Source: Viola odorata
Lineage: Eukaryota > Streptophyta > Magnoliopsida > Malpighiales > Violaceae
Direction: 5' to 3'
DNA: 64,000 bases
Assembly (NCBI GenBank): GCA_963691705.1
Contig: OY829542.1
Span: forward strand, 40,781,105-40,845,104
In this document: in pieces, positions 1 through 11,427 of the stretch
Layout of the letters: each line of letters begins with the position of its first letter
How positions within the stretch are numbered: the stretch's first letter is position 1
Position numbers and translations under genes: made by a program
The notes under the pieces: generated by a model
Seen by the model: the letters and a program-made list of their open reading frames with translations, nothing else
What the model was told of the DNA's origin: nothing
Databases searched by the model: none

Positions 1-310
1 AAGGTACCTTAAAGAAGAAAATGGCAGACAGATCACCCGAGCCGACGAACGGTTGAGAAGTTCTTCTTCGAGCAAATGAGAGAGCGGAGGATAGTAGGAA
101 AAATTTGAAATGCGAGTAAAAGGGTAAGAGGAAAGAAGTTGTTTCCTTTTAAAAGGTCAAACATCACAGTGGGGGCCAAACGACCTATCAGAATGAAACA
201 CGTGGGGAACGGAAGATGACACGTGGAAAAGCATTAAAGAGATATTAAGGCTAAGCAGTTACATTGCTCAAGGGAACGCTTAAACACGAGAAGTTAGAAA
301 GACGGTTACG

Positions 311-473
311 TGGCGAAGTTAGAAGTTATAAAACGCCTGAAATGAGAAAACAGTTCATTACCGCCCTGCACGATTTCTTCTTCGACTACCATTGGCGAAA
401 TAGGAGCCGTAGAAATAGGAGGAGTTTTTGGGGAGTTAAGCTCTGCAGCTTCCGAAGAGCACGAACCAACCAT
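311..473 (-). pseudogene. Antisense gene 2 of element C, truncated
   Basis: The first ~45 codons match antisense gene 2 of element A at 5286 (shared start MVGSCSSEAAE and EEEIVQGGNELF). The match stops at about 320-311, where the sequence jumps to the spacer that lies beyond this gene in A. This is a roughly 390-bp internal deletion. Function unknown. Confidence 0.6.
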
Positions 474-928
474 TGTATTTCAGATAGTCTCTGCGGATGA
501 ATGAATGGATGAAAGTGAATAGGGTGAAGTGAGAAAAATTCCATTAAATAGCCACGGTGAAGAGGCGTCCCTACCTTTTCATATGCCATGGCAATTAATA
601 CACCTCGAGAGCACAAGTCATGATGGGAAAATCTAATTCTTTAGCCACGCCTGTTTGAAATTCGTGCTAATCAAGAGACGCCCAAAAAATTCCCCAATCG
701 GCTAGCGTTAGGAATAGGGTGTGAAGTTAATGCAAGGAACGGTTAGAACGAATATTTACCATCACCGGTTAGATTTAGCGACTAAAAAGAGGAAACATCG
801 CAAAAGCCCACCTGGTGGCAGACCCGTTTTCAGTTGGGCTGAGAAACGTTAGTCTCAATCGATGCATCATTTGTACACGCGAAAGCCACTTTATTTATGG
901 CCTAAACAGCCCAAGCATACATACATGT

Positions 929-1360
929 TCATATATAAAACAAAAATAGAAAAAACATAAAGGCGGCTACAAGCAGTCGGACAGCGGACCCGGCATCGTC
1001 ATCCCCATCCACATAGGGAATCTCCCTCAAAGCATCAACAATGGAGGTCAGTTCAGAGGAGGAAGCTCTCATACCCTTCAAGCAGCACACCAGTAAGTCC
1101 TTCCTGTGTTGCAGCATATTGATGGCCACATGGATGCGAGAGACAGAAGTAGTTATCTTCGACACATTCTCTAGGGGGTTGAAGTCCTCCATGGAAGTCG
1201 TGCCTTGCCGGGCCAATAGAGGATTTAGCAACCCTTAAAGCTCCAGAACATCTGCAGAAGTCTTGGTCACCATGGACTCCAGAAAACCAATGTCAGCTAG
1301 GGTGAGACTCTTCAAAGTATGAGCTTTTGAAATAAGAAAATGTTTGGTCACTTCATCCAT
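929..1360 (-). pseudogene. Antisense gene 1 of element C, interrupted
   Basis: Homologue of the small proteins at 4370 (element A) and 44505 (element B). It starts at 1360 with MDEVTKHFLISKAH. An in-frame TAA after 'SADVLEL' (glutamine in the other copies, so CAA to TAA) cuts the frame after about 46 codons. The rest reads on open from 1231. The normal stop after 'SAV' is changed to CGA, so the frame runs about 20 codons further, to 929. The ~128-residue family has no recognised domain. It is mostly helical and ends in an acidic 'DGDDDA' tail. Confidence 0.6.
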
Positions 1361-1558
1361 AGTAGAAATATTGAGAAAGATGTGAAGGAACAGTTCAGAG
1401 AAAGATTCAATTTATAGGCCTAAGGGAATGCCGATTTGAGAAGACGCGTTCTAGGAAATTGAACCACCATCATCACCACACTGACTGTTAAGTAGACAAG
1501 GCCGAAAATGGAATGGTAGCCCTTGGTAAACACTCGGGCTCATTTTCGGTTGGGCTTA

Positions 1559-2069
1559 TGATAACTATAAAGGTGATTTTAGGGGCATTTTCGTCCTTAC
1601 ACTCGATGACAAGGCTAGAATACTATAGTTGTCGCCTGGACTGAACTACTGTAGCTCTCGCCTCCCCCTTCTTCCACGGAATCCCGGGATGGTTGACGTC
1701 AACCGCGGGGGGGGGGGGGGGGGGGGGGGGGTCTCACAAGATATTTGTTCACACAAATGGTGTTATCCCATCCCTGGCATTATAAGGCATCATCTGAGAG
1801 CCCTGGGCATTATCGACTTAAGATAATGCCCCCTCTCTAGGTAACATCCGCCTCTTATCTATAAATACCCCAACATTCAAGACAAAAAGGTAAGCCTAAG
1901 ATAGCTGGTTGAAGCTCTGCCATTTTGAACCACCATACTGACTTAAGAATCAGAGTTTCTACGCCGGAGACCCCCTCCGACGCTTTGCAGGTACATCGGA
2001 CGGTGGGATCAGTGAGCCAAGAGGCCACTTTCCTCGCTTACCCCCTTTCCAGAAGATCAAATCTTATCA
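1559..2069 (+). repeat. 3' LTR of element C
   Basis: 511-bp LTR starting TGATAACTATAAAGG and ending AATCTTATCA. It is the reverse complement of the LTRs of element A and carries a run of 25 G at 1707-1731. A TATA motif (TATAAATA) lies at about 1860, in sense orientation. The opposite LTR is outside the window. Confidence 0.8.
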
Positions 2070-2454
2070 AGAGAGAGGGTGGCTCTGCAGAACCTTGGCT
2101 TATGTTGGCTTGTCCCCCCTTTGCCTTTGCCTTAGGGGGTATTTATAGGCACTACTTGTGTTGTCTCGGATGGATAGATACCGAGTGCTTGGACATACCG
2201 GGTGTGGGATAAGGTGTCATCCGGTAGGTGGGCCCCCTCCCTGATGTCGACCATATCCCGGACCTTGTGTAGAAACCAAAATGCCCAGGGGGGGTATGTT
2301 TTGGATTATCACAAGCCCAACCAAAAATGAGCCCGAGTGATTACCAAGGGCTCAATTCCCGATGTCTGATAAAGCTCTGTACTTTTGAATTGCAGGAGAC
2401 TGTAAATTTTCTGGGAGTTTTTAATCCTTTTCTTCTTTGTTGTATTTTACTTTT

Positions 2455-2595
2455 CAGGGTACTATTCACTGGTAGCTTACTATTCACACGAAAGATTTTA
2501 CTATTCATAGAATCTTCACTGTTCACAAGGAAGCTTTACTATTCACAAGGAAGCTTGACTGTTCACAAGGAAGCTTTACTATTCACAATACCTTT
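2455..2595. repeat. Short tandem repeat, ~20-22 bp unit
   Basis: At least five imperfect copies of a unit built on 'TACTATTCACAAGGAAGCTT' or 'GACTGTTCACAAGGAAGCTT'. The later copies are the most alike. The array lies just inside the 3' LTR remnant of element D. Confidence 0.75.
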
Positions 2596-2599
2596 CTGA

Positions 2600-3185
2600 T
2601 ATTCCAATTGTACTACTATTGAAATCACATTCCCCAGATATTCCAATTGCATCAGTATTTCAAGGATTCCACTATCTCAATTTCATCAATATTTCAATTG
2701 CTTTCACATTTCCCTTTCCATAAATTACCAAACCAAATTGCCAAGATTCCGGTCATATAAATATAAAATTTCTTTCCAGCCATATCAAGAGTATCGCATA
2801 CCATAATGAAAATAAATGAACAGGAGAGACAATAATCTGAAAAGTTTATGTCAAAAAAAGTAAACCAGAAGTACCTTGGTATAGCACAAGAGTACCGGAT
2901 CCGCAAGCTTTGATTTCTTTAATATTCCCGCCATTCTCCTTGGCAAACTAAAGAAGGAATTACATAATCATGTTAGCAGAATAACATGTAATAAAATATT
3001 CCCATTGCATTAGTATTTCACATTCCCCAAATATTTCAATTGCTTTCATATTCCAATGTATTTCAATTGCCAAACCACTGGTATTGCTCAATACTGCATA
3101 CCGTCCGCACTGGGACTAGAATTGCTTTTACACCAAACCACGGAATGCGGAGCTACCCGGCCCGGTAAATGAACTGGTATCGCAC
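2600..3185. other. AT-rich internal region of element D, no gene
   Basis: Repeated 'ATTCCAATTGC...TATTTC' phrases and a stretch 'CATGTTAGCA...AACATGTAATA' that also occurs in element A near 12830-12855. This supports assignment to the untranslated region between pol and the 3' LTR. No reading frame worth calling. Confidence 0.5.
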
Positions 3186-3669
3186 AGGTAATACGCACGC
3201 TTCTGGATCTTATTACAACGATTGGCTTGGGGCGTGCCTCACGTCGTGATACCGTCGAATCAGGACCAGTTATCACACGGTTAGGATTTTCACTCCTAGA
3301 TCTGGGGCGTGCCTCAGCGTCATGACCCATCTAGACTAGCACGATGTCATATGGATAGGATTTGCACTCCTAGATATTAATTCTTGTCCTCCCCGGAGCG
3401 TGCCTCATGTCCTGACCTCCCTAAATTAGCACGGTGTCACACAGATAGGTGCTTTCACTTCCAGGGGAAAATAGGGCGTGCCTCAACATTGTGACCCGTC
3501 TAAATTACCACGGTGTCACACGGATAGGATTTGCACTCCCAAGGATGCTCGGGGCGTGCCTTAGCATCATGACCCGTCTAAAGTAGCACGGTGCCATACG
3601 GATAGGATTTGCACTCCCGGCATCAAAATTTTAATATACTAGGGCGTGCCTCATCGTCATGACGCCGTC
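3186..3669. repeat. 3'-region minisatellite of element D
   Basis: Six copies of a unit with anchors 'GGCGTGCCTCA' and 'GGATAGGATTTGCACTCC'. The first anchor recurs near 3232, 3307, 3398, 3476, 3554 and 3644, giving spacings of about 75-91 bp. A related array is at 13082-13440 in element A. Element A is inserted in the last unit, whose continuation ('CGTCTGGTCAGGACC...CACACGGATAGG') is found at 22361. Confidence 0.85.
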
Positions 3670-4159
3670 TGATAGTATTTGATCTTCTAGAGAGGGATGA
3701 GTATGGAAAGTGGCCTCATGAGATTACTGTTCTCGTCATCCGGTGTACCTGCAAAGCACCGGAGGGGGTCTCCGGCGTAGAAACTCCTATGCTTAAGTTA
3801 GTATGAGTGGTCAAAATGGTAGAGCTTCGACTAGCTAGTTTAGGCTTACCTCTTTATCTTGAATACTGGGGTATTTATAGGCAAGAAGCGGATGTTACCT
3901 AGAGGGGGGCGTTATCTTAAGTCAATAATGCCCAGGGTTCTCAGTTGACGTCTTATAATGACAGGGATGGGATAACGCCGTTTGTGTGAACAAATATCTA
4001 GTGAGACCCCCTCCGTTGATGTCGACCATCCTAGGATTTTGAGTATGAAGTGGGAGGCGAGAACTACAATAGTTCAGTCCAAGTGACAACAACAGTACTC
4101 CGGCCTTGTCAACTAGTGTAAGGACGAAAATGACCCTGAAATCACTTCTATAGTTATCA
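3670..4159 (-). repeat. 3' LTR of element A
   Basis: 490 bp, TG...CA with short inverted ends (TGATA/TATCA). The sense-strand TATA box is the reverse complement of GTATTTATAGG near 3871. Its C run is only 5 nt (4007-4011), against 26 in the partner LTR at 21850. Confidence 0.85.
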
Positions 4160-4302
4160 TAAGCCCAACCGAAAATGAGCCCGAGTGTTTACCAAGGGCT
4201 ACCATTCCATTTTCGGCCTTGTCTACTTAACGGTTTGTGTGGTGATGATGGTGGTTCAATTTTCTAGAGACGTGTCTTCTCAAATCGGCATTCCCTTAGG
4301 CC

Positions 4303-4309
4303 TATAAAT
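4303..4309 (+). promoter_or_regulatory. TATA box of antisense gene 1 (element A)
   Basis: TATAAAT about 60 bp upstream of the ATG at 4370. Element B has TATAAATA at the matching place (44414-44421). This suggests the antisense genes have their own promoters. Confidence 0.5.
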
Positions 4310-4369
4310 TGAATCTTTCTCTGAACTGTTTCTCCATTTCTTTTCTACATCTTTCTTAGTATTTCTACT

Positions 4370-4753
4370 ATGGATGAAGTGACCAAAAATTTTCTTATCT
4401 CAAAAGCTCATACTTTGAAGAGTCTCACCCTAGCTGACATTGGTTTTCTAGAGTCTATGGTGACCAAGACTTCTGAAGATATTCTGGAGCTTCAAGGGAT
4501 GCTAAATCCTGTATTGGCCCGGAAAGGCACGACTTCCATGGAGGATTTCAACCCCTAGGAGAATGTGTCGAAGATAGCTACTTCTGTCTCTCGCATCCAT
4601 GTGGCCATCAATATGCTGCAACACAAGAAGGACTTACTGGGGTGTTGTTTGAAGGGTATGAGAGCTTCCTCCTCTGAATTGACCTCTATTGCTGATGCTT
4701 TGAGGGAGATTCCCTCTGTGGATGGGGATGACGACGCCAAGTCCGCTGTCTGA
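4370..4753 (+). pseudogene. Antisense gene 1 of element A, one in-frame stop
   Basis: 128-codon frame, MDEVTKNFLISKAHT to DDDAKSAV, broken by TAG at 4556-4558. Comparison with element C shows that two compensating one-base indels around a C run created the stop while keeping the frame. The downstream part (SKIATSVSRIHVAINML, then a CLKGMRASSSELTSIADALREI stretch) is intact and well conserved with B at 44505. Predicted helical with an acidic C-terminus. No known domain, function unknown. First gene of the antisense module. Confidence 0.6.
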
Positions 4754-5285
4754 CTACTTGCAGTCGTCTTTATACTTTTCTATTTTTATTTTATATATGT
4801 ACGTGTATGCATGTTTGGGCCGTTTAGGCCATAAATAAAGTGGCTTTCGCGTTAAGTTGCCTATGATGTTTTCCTTCGGGATGCACAAATGATGCACCGA
4901 TTGAGACTAATGTTTCTCAGCCCAACCTAAAACGGGTCTGCCACGGGGCAGGCTTTCGCGACATTTGCTCTTCTTAGTCACTGACTCTAACTGGTGATGG
5001 TAAATATTCATCCTAACCGTTCCTTGCATTAACTTCACACCCTATTCCCAATGCTAACCGATTGGGCAATATTCTTGGCGCCTCTTGATTAGCACGAATT
5101 TCAAAAAGGCATGGCTAAAAAATCAGATTTTCCCATCATGACTTACACTCTCGAGGTGTATTAATTGTCATGGCATACGAAAAGGTAGGAACGCCTCTTC
5201 ACCGTGGCTATTTAATGATTTTTTTCTAACTTTACCCTGTTCACTTTCTTCTGTTCATTCGTCCGTAGAGACTATCTGAAATACA

Positions 5286-5663
5286 ATGGTTGGTTCGTGC
5301 TCTTCGGAAGCTGCAGAGCGTAACTCCCCAAAAACTCCTCCTATTTCTACGACTCCTGTTTCACCAAAGGTGGTTGAAGAAGAAATCGTGCAGGGCGGTA
5401 ATGAACTGTTTCCTCATATCAAGCATTTTATGTCTCAAGAGGGAATCTCAGCTCGTTACGACGGTCCCAAAATCTCGGCCCCTACCAACTGGAGGGACTG
5501 GTACGTGTCTCCTTTAGAGGGAAAAAGGTCTCCTGAGGTCCTACGACCAGAGCAAGGCAAAGAGGAGATGCCTAAAGAACCTTTTTCTCTGTTAAACGAA
5601 GAACTGCCACCTTCGGAGGGAGATGATTTCTATTGGCCTTCTAGCTTTCTTGACGAGGATTGA
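5286..5663 (+). CDS. Antisense gene 2 of element A, small acidic protein
   Basis: 125 residues, open from the ATG at 5286. The N-terminus is rich in Ser/Pro/Thr and the C-terminus is acidic and aromatic (EGDDFYWPSSFLDED). The gene at the same place in B (45445) is longer (162 aa) but ends similarly (EDYDYVYDIHWADED). Sequence conservation between the two is low outside the tail. Probably an unstructured protein. Function unknown. Second gene of the antisense module. Confidence 0.5.
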   Translation: MVGSCSSEAAERNSPKTPPISTTPVSPKVVEEEIVQGGNELFPHIKHFMSQEGISARYDGPKISAPTNWRDWYVSPLEGKRSPEVLRPEQGKEEMPKEPFSLLNEELPPSEGDDFYWPSSFLDED

Positions 5664-6172
5664 CACGCGCGTCAAGCGCTTTGTAGATGTCGTATGGCTT
5701 TTATGCGAATAAAGAAATGTTTTGATATTTTTCTCTTTTCTTGCCATGCTCTCACGTTAACCTTACGATCGTAGGGTGGTTAACGTCGATCGGTTAACTA
5801 TTTCTTCAATGGCAGATGCCACGTAATCGTCTTTTTAACTTCTCATGTTTAAGCGTCCCCTTGAGCAATGTAACTGCTTAGCCTTAAATTTTCTTTAATG
5901 TTTTTCCATGTGTCATCTTCCATTCCCTACATGTTTCATTCTGATAGGTCGTTTGGCCCCCACTATGATGTTCGACCTTTTAAAAGGAAACAACTTCTTT
6001 CCTCTTACCCTTTTACTCGCATTTCAAATTTTCCCAACTATCCTTCGCTCTCTCTCTTGCTCGAAGAAGAACTTCTGAACTGCTCGTTGGTTCGGTCGAT
6101 TTGTCTGCCATTTTCTTCTCTAAGGTATCTTATTTTATCTCCCTCAGAGTTTTCTCTTGTTGTCTCTTTACT

Positions 6173-8474
6173 ATGCACCGCACGAGGTCTCAAACAGGCT
6201 CTCAAGGGCCCTTAGATTCTGAGATCGAGAATACTATTAGTGTTTTCTCTTGCGAGACTGTTTTGCAGTTTGAGTTAGAGAACCACGGTATCTCCTTTCC
6301 TAGCGGTTACACCGTTATGCTTCCAGATAGGAGCATGAGGCTTCACGACAGACTGTGGGGAACTCGTAGGATGTTGTATTTTAAGATGTTTCTTTATGGC
6401 TTTCGTCTTCCTGTTCATACTTTAATAGAAAATATATTGCGTCGATATAAAATTAATCCAGCGCAGATAACTCCCCCATTGTGGTGCGATATTTATGCTT
6501 TTCTTCGCGCTTGTGAGATGAAGAATATCTTTATTCCGTCTATCGACTTCCTCCGCAAGTTCTTCAGCCTCGATTGTCATAACGGTTTGGTCAATATCAC
6601 TCCGAGGTGGAATGACGCATACGCCCTGTTATTCTGGCAGAATTTTTGAGAGTTTGAGGATGTCGTTGACGACTGGAAAGTGGTTTCTTCATTGTTGAGT
6701 TGCCCTCTCATTTATGGTGCTCGGGGTTTAACCAGGGCATTATCGATATTGATTGGGTGAAACCGGCAGTCTTGTCTAAGAAGAAATTAGCTCAAGCTGA
6801 CGCCTTGTTAGAAATGGAGACGCCTTTCCACGTTTGAAACTTTGCTTTGTACAAGCCCCTGCCTGAGTGCGTCGTGGGTGAGTCTTTATATTCTATCGTT
6901 ATCATTCTTTTTCCTTATTTATTGATACGACTTTTTTCGCAGGAGATGTTGGCGGTCAACCTTCTGTAGGGAATGACGCTCCTCCAAGAGCTGCGCCACC
7001 TCTAACAATACCATCCTCTTCATTATCTAGGGCCTCACTTCATCGGAGTATCCCATTAAAGAAAAGAAGGACTTCTATAGAGGGTTCTGAAAGGGGGCGC
7101 GACATTTCTACTCGCGCCTCTCATTTTGTCAAAAATTGGTTGCCCGCCCGGGAGAGAGGATCTAATTCGGGGCCGACAGTAATCGAGACTAAAGTATTTT
7201 CTTACGAAGTTGAAGACATAGATATAGAGACTGGCCTTCACCCGATTTCCAAGGCTCAGCGGAAGAAACATAGGGAGGAGAAGGAGATGCAAGCAGTTGG
7301 GCTTGCCGTGTCCTCCTTTAGTGTCGATGACGGGCCCTAACTTCCCTGATATTACCATTTCTTCTGGTACTACTGCTGAGGTTCCCCTCGCAGAGATTGA
7401 CGTTTCACCTATGGTGAATTCTTTCCCGGCTGCTGAAGTTCTTGCGCCATCAATTGAAGTTCCCCCAATAGTAAAGCCTTTTATAGCTGTCAAGGTTCCC
7501 GTGGCACCATCTGAAGTCCCATTGGTAACAAGTTCTTTTCCAACTGTTGAGATCCCCCATTCTCCTATCTCTTATATTCCTGACGTGACGGTAACGACTC
7601 CAAGATCAGGTGTGTTTTCTGAGCCACCAATGAGGGTTCCTCAACCACTGTTCTTTACCTCGGTTCCGAGTGTTAGGGGTTTTATTAGTGATTCCGCTCC
7701 TTCTCTTATCGTCAATCTTTCTTCTCAAGGGCCCCAAGGAGCTCCTTCCCATCAATTGAATTTGACTGGTTTTGGGAATGACGGGCTTCGCGCCCTAAGG
7801 GTGTCGGTCCCGTTTTCAGGAGATCAATTGACAGCTGCCTTAATGAGTCTTCCTAAGGATAACGAAATATTTTTGCAGCTTTCTCCTAGCTCTCAGTATG
7901 TACGCGTTATGAATGACTCCTTGGCCAACTTCTGTAAATTACATTACTTTGCCGAGGCTCACGGTAGCAAATTGCAAGATTTTTCCGGTACGATGAGTGC
8001 TCAAAAGGGCCAGCTTGACCGTGCACTGACCAAAGTGAGGAAGATGACACAGCTTCAGAGCTGGATGATTGTCGTGCCATCCTAGCGAGAGAAAGATCCA
8101 AAGGGAAAGCTAAAGTTGAGGCTCTGGAGGTAGAGCTACTAGCTGAAAAGAAGAAAAACTCTCTTCTTCACGAGGAGATATCGGCCCGAGAAGAGGATCT
8201 GGCTAAAGTCCCGTTAAAGATAGAGTGGTTGAAAAGAAAAACCATCTGGGCCGCTAACGCTGGGTTTAAAGATTACTGTGGTTGCGGGAACTTCGATCCA
8301 TCTAAGATACCGGATTGTATTTCGAAAAAGATGGGCGAGATTGACGGGAGCAAAGAAGGTCTTCCTTCCTCAGAAGCTGAAGGAATAGGCAATGATCGCG
8401 ATTATGAGACATTCCCGTTATCAGATGATTCGGATGTCGTGGTAGACGTAGAAACTTCCGCTCCCCCCACATGA
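6173..8474 (+). pseudogene. Antisense gene 3 of element A, 'putative gypsy type transposon' family, decayed
   Basis: The first exon starts MHRTRSQT at 6173 and carries the core 'YFKMFLYGFRLPVHTLIENI...INPAQITPPLWCDIYAFLRACE'. This resembles the plant family Pfam calls 'Putative gypsy type transposon' (PF04195). A frameshift near 6645 ends it early. An intron-like gap (GTGAGT near 6880, TTCGCAG before 6943) matches the intron of the B copy. Exon 2 holds proline/valine-rich degenerate repeats (EVP..., about 7380-7560). It then has a conserved block (7690-8000, GPQGAPSHQLNL, QYVRVMNDSL) and a charged coiled-coil-like end. Further frame changes occur near 7330, 8085 and 8220. Role unknown. Confidence 0.65.
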
Positions 8475-8948
8475 TTGTGCTCTCCTTTCGATGTGTTATT
8501 CTTTCCACGTAATTTGAATGTTGACGCCATTTGCTTTGTAATAACGTTGAGACTCTTTTGAATAATTAATCATTGTAGCGTTACCTTCCCCCTTCACACG
8601 AGCTTCAATCCTTATTGCCTTAACAGTTATTGATTGACTTACTGCTTCGTCTCGCGTTATCCCAATTGACGCATTATTGCATCTATTCAGAATATTTTAG
8701 GCCAGGAATTGATCCGGCTTTTTAGAGCATTTAATGCTTGAGATTCTCCCATTAATGTGATGGAGAAAGTTATGATGGCTAGGGTACGTGTGTCTCTTCG
8801 CGGATGTATTAGGGGTTGGCGCCTCCTAGAGAGTAGTAAAATCGAAACGTCTTCTCGTTCCCCAAGATTATACTCATTGCGCATATTTAACGCGTCCTTT
8901 ATCAAACGACAGTCGTTGCAACAGTCGTCTCAATTAATCCCTTAGGGT

Positions 8949-8955
8949 TATAAAA
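8949..8955 (+). promoter_or_regulatory. TATA box of antisense gene 4 (element A)
   Basis: TATAAAA in the context CTTAGGGTTATAAAA. The same context (CCTTAGGGTTATAAAA) occurs in B at 49112-49118, upstream of the homologous gene. This is good evidence for a conserved promoter. Confidence 0.55.
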
Positions 8956-9116
8956 CATACCATACGCTTCTTTTTCTTCTTCTATCTCTTCATTTTCCCA
9001 ATAGCATCGCAAGAGGCGATTCACATTTCTTCTCTTCCCTGTTTGGATATTTCGATATTTCTTTAGAAGGTACACTTATTCTTCCTTTTCGCTTTCTTCG
9101 TCTTTCTAATTTTAGT

Positions 9117-11427
9117 ATGGCGAGAACTCATCATCCCGGCCCAAATCTATTGGGGAGGAAAAGATTGAAAACATTCTTCCCTCTATCGGTTCTCCGGTCA
9201 TACTCCGGCGAGAATTAGATAAATACAACGCCCACATTCTCGATGGCTGTTCAGTTCGTGTTGCCCCCAATTCGCTTCGCCTTAACAGTGAATTAACCGG
9301 TAACAGTAGGATTTTATATGTAAAAATGTTTCATTATGGTTTTCAATTTCCTCTTGAACCTTTAGTAGAGCAATTACTCTCCTAGTTCGATTTGAATCCT
9401 GCCCAACTTAGTCCAAATGTGTATTGTGCTATTTACGCCTTCATAAAACTATGTAGATTACAGGAGATTGCTTCTCCATCCCTTTTACTGCTTCGTTCCC
9501 TTTTTCAATTGTATTCCCGTAGAGGAGTGATAGCAATAGCTCCACATTATGATGATGAGTCGTTAAAACCCTTTCCCTGGAAACTCATGCACATTGAGTC
9601 TTCCATTTCTGGTTGGAAAAATGGGTTTTTATTATTGATCTGCCCAACCCCTGGTGGAGAACGGGTTTCAACCACGCTATCAGGGACGAAGCCTGGGGTA
9701 AGTGAGAGCCTCTTCCTTCTTGTGAACAAGGTTCATTGGACAAATTACTCCAACTGAACTTTAGTGTCCACACCCGTAAACTGGCCAGCGAAGTTGATCT
9801 TCGTGACTGCATTGTTGGTAAGTATCGCAGCATTTTTCTTTGTTGGTCCAGAGGGCACTAACGCTGACGTTATTTTGCGATTTTGCAGTACCCCCGCATA
9901 ACTGGAAGCCCGAGTGTGTGAGAAGATGGGAGAAGAGGGCTCAAAAAAGGAGAGAAAGAGAGAGCGCCGCTGCTACCGCCACTGTTCCAGAGTCTTCTTC
10001 ACAAGTCCGCGTAAAAAGAAAAAGAAAAAGGAGAAGCACAACTGCCCCTATCCTGTCTTCTGGTGTGGTCGTCTCTACAGAGGTAACGGTTGGTGAGGTA
10101 ATCACTGTAGGCGTTCCTGTAATCCCTTCGTCATCTCAGGTATATTCTTTAACGCCTTCCAACGATCTCTTTTTTTCTGGCTTTTTCCTGATACATTTTT
10201 TCTTTCTAGGAAACTGCCACTACTCCTAGTCCTACTCCTATAGGCGATAACATTGATTTGTCAAGACTCTTCCATGAGCGCCAGAAGAGAGCGCGACATG
10301 AGCATGAGGTTGTAAGGGTATCGGAGAACCGCGTCACTGATCAAGGGGAACACAGTAGCGTTTCTCTTTCCAAAGTGCCTTCTGACGGTGGTCAGGTTTC
10401 TGAATTACTGAGAAGTACAGGTGTCGCTGGGCCCTTTCATGCTTCCGCTGGCTCTTTTGGCACGTCACCTCCTCATTCCACTTCTCTTGCCATGGAGTTC
10501 GCTCCCGACCTCATGGAGTCTGATTTTCCAGTCTACCCTTCTCATGGTTCCCTTAGGCCCATTATGGGAACTTCTTCCAGTCAACCTCCGTCTCCCACCA
10601 CTCTATTCTTTGTTTCTTCGAATGCTCATGTGCTCCCATCTTCTGAAGGGGGGGTTGTCGTCCCTCCTCTTATCGCTGGTTTGAGTACGTTAGCCCCTTC
10701 GGGGACTGTTACTCATCAGATCGACTTGGGTGATTTGCGTAGAGTGGGCTTCCGTGCTTTAGGCGGTGATGGTTCCTCAAAGTCTTCTTCTCTTCTAGCC
10801 TCTCACCTGTTATCACTCCAGGAGGAAAGGGACGTTTTTCTATCTCAGACTCCTCAAGGGCAATTGAACTCGCTTCGCTCTGGGATGCTCTCTTCTTTCT
10901 GCGATCTTCATTATTGGGCGAAGCATATGGTGGGAAAAATTGCTTCTCTTACTTATTCTTCCAATGAACTACTTAACGCCCACAATCGGATTTCAGAAGA
11001 GCACGCTAGAAAACAGGAAGAAGTAGAGAAGTTGACGGGGAAGCGTCAAGAGCTGGTGGAGGCCTTAGCGGCTGCTAGGAAAGAAGTGGAGGATGCTACT
11101 TAGAAGGAAGCTGATATAAAGGGACAAGCTTCTGACGATGCTGCCAGGATTGCTGCTCTTGACGCGGAATTAGCAGCAGAAAAGGGTAGGAGCTCGGCGC
11201 TAGAAAAGGAATTAGGGTTGTCTGCGGAGAAATGTTAGTGGTATTCGCAGGAAACCGCGGTTGCCATGGTTGACTCTTTCATGGAGCGCTACAGGGTGGA
11301 AGAATTTTATCCTGATGACGTTTCTACTCTCTTTCGGTAGAAGTCCATGTCCATTAATGATGAGAATTTTCATAGGGAGAGGGCTCGTGAGGGGCAAGGA
11401 GATAGTGGGGTGATAACGCCTTCATAG
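9117..11427 (+). pseudogene. Antisense gene 4 of element A, second PF04195-like gene, decayed
   Basis: Starts MARTHHPG at 9117, after a probable 5' UTR intron. It is frameshifted almost at once, then gives 'YVKMFHYGFQFPLEPLVEQLLS', a TAG at about 9385 (GAG in B), and 'FDLNPAQLSPNVYCAIYAF'. Intron 1 runs from GTAAGTATC near 9819 to TTTTGCAG at 9890. A basic Lys/Arg-rich exon follows (9891-10138). The last exon (from about 10212) is open to a TAG at 11101 and encodes a Ser/Pro-rich part, then a coiled coil (EEHARKQEEVEKL...). Three TAG codons lie in this last exon. It is paralogous to gene 3 next door. Confidence 0.65.

Larger units (their letters stand above)
1..2069 (+). mobile_element. Tat-lineage Ty3/Gypsy element C, 3' part
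   Basis: Plus-oriented LTR retrotransposon that runs off the left edge. What is visible is the 3' LTR (1559-2069) preceded by part of the antisense gene module, read on the minus strand. Positions 1-1558 match, inverted, the A-element segment from about 6130 back to 4160. C therefore belongs to the same family as elements A and B. A block equivalent to about 5430-5818 of A is missing here, fusing the middle of antisense gene 2 to the spacer beyond it. The element landed inside an LTR of element D, whose remaining part starts right after 2069. Confidence 0.75.
2070..3669 (-). mobile_element. Older Tat-type element D, left half with 3' LTR remnant
   Basis: Begins with a partial LTR of the same superfamily (2070-2311). 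The LTR is recognisable by 'GTATTTATAGG', a short G run at about 2290, the end ATTATCA, and the following 'AAGCCCAACC' that also borders the A and B LTRs. The LTR's other part lies left of element C, which inserted into it. The interior has two tandem-repeat zones and no trace of the four antisense genes. The element is cut at 3669 by element A and resumes at 22360. Confidence 0.6.

Noticed and set aside
1707..1731. Poly-G runs as assembly gaps
   Set aside because: They recur at the same LTR position in three elements and in both strand orientations, so a real homopolymer is more likely, although exact lengths are uncertain.
3186..3669. Regularly spaced repeats resembling a CRISPR-like array
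   Set aside because: Unit spacing varies, the 'spacers' are themselves similar, and the array is inside a plant retroelement. It is a minisatellite.
7056..7493. 145-codon minus-strand frame
   Set aside because: It is the shadow of antisense gene 3 and reads its repeated proline/valine codons backwards.
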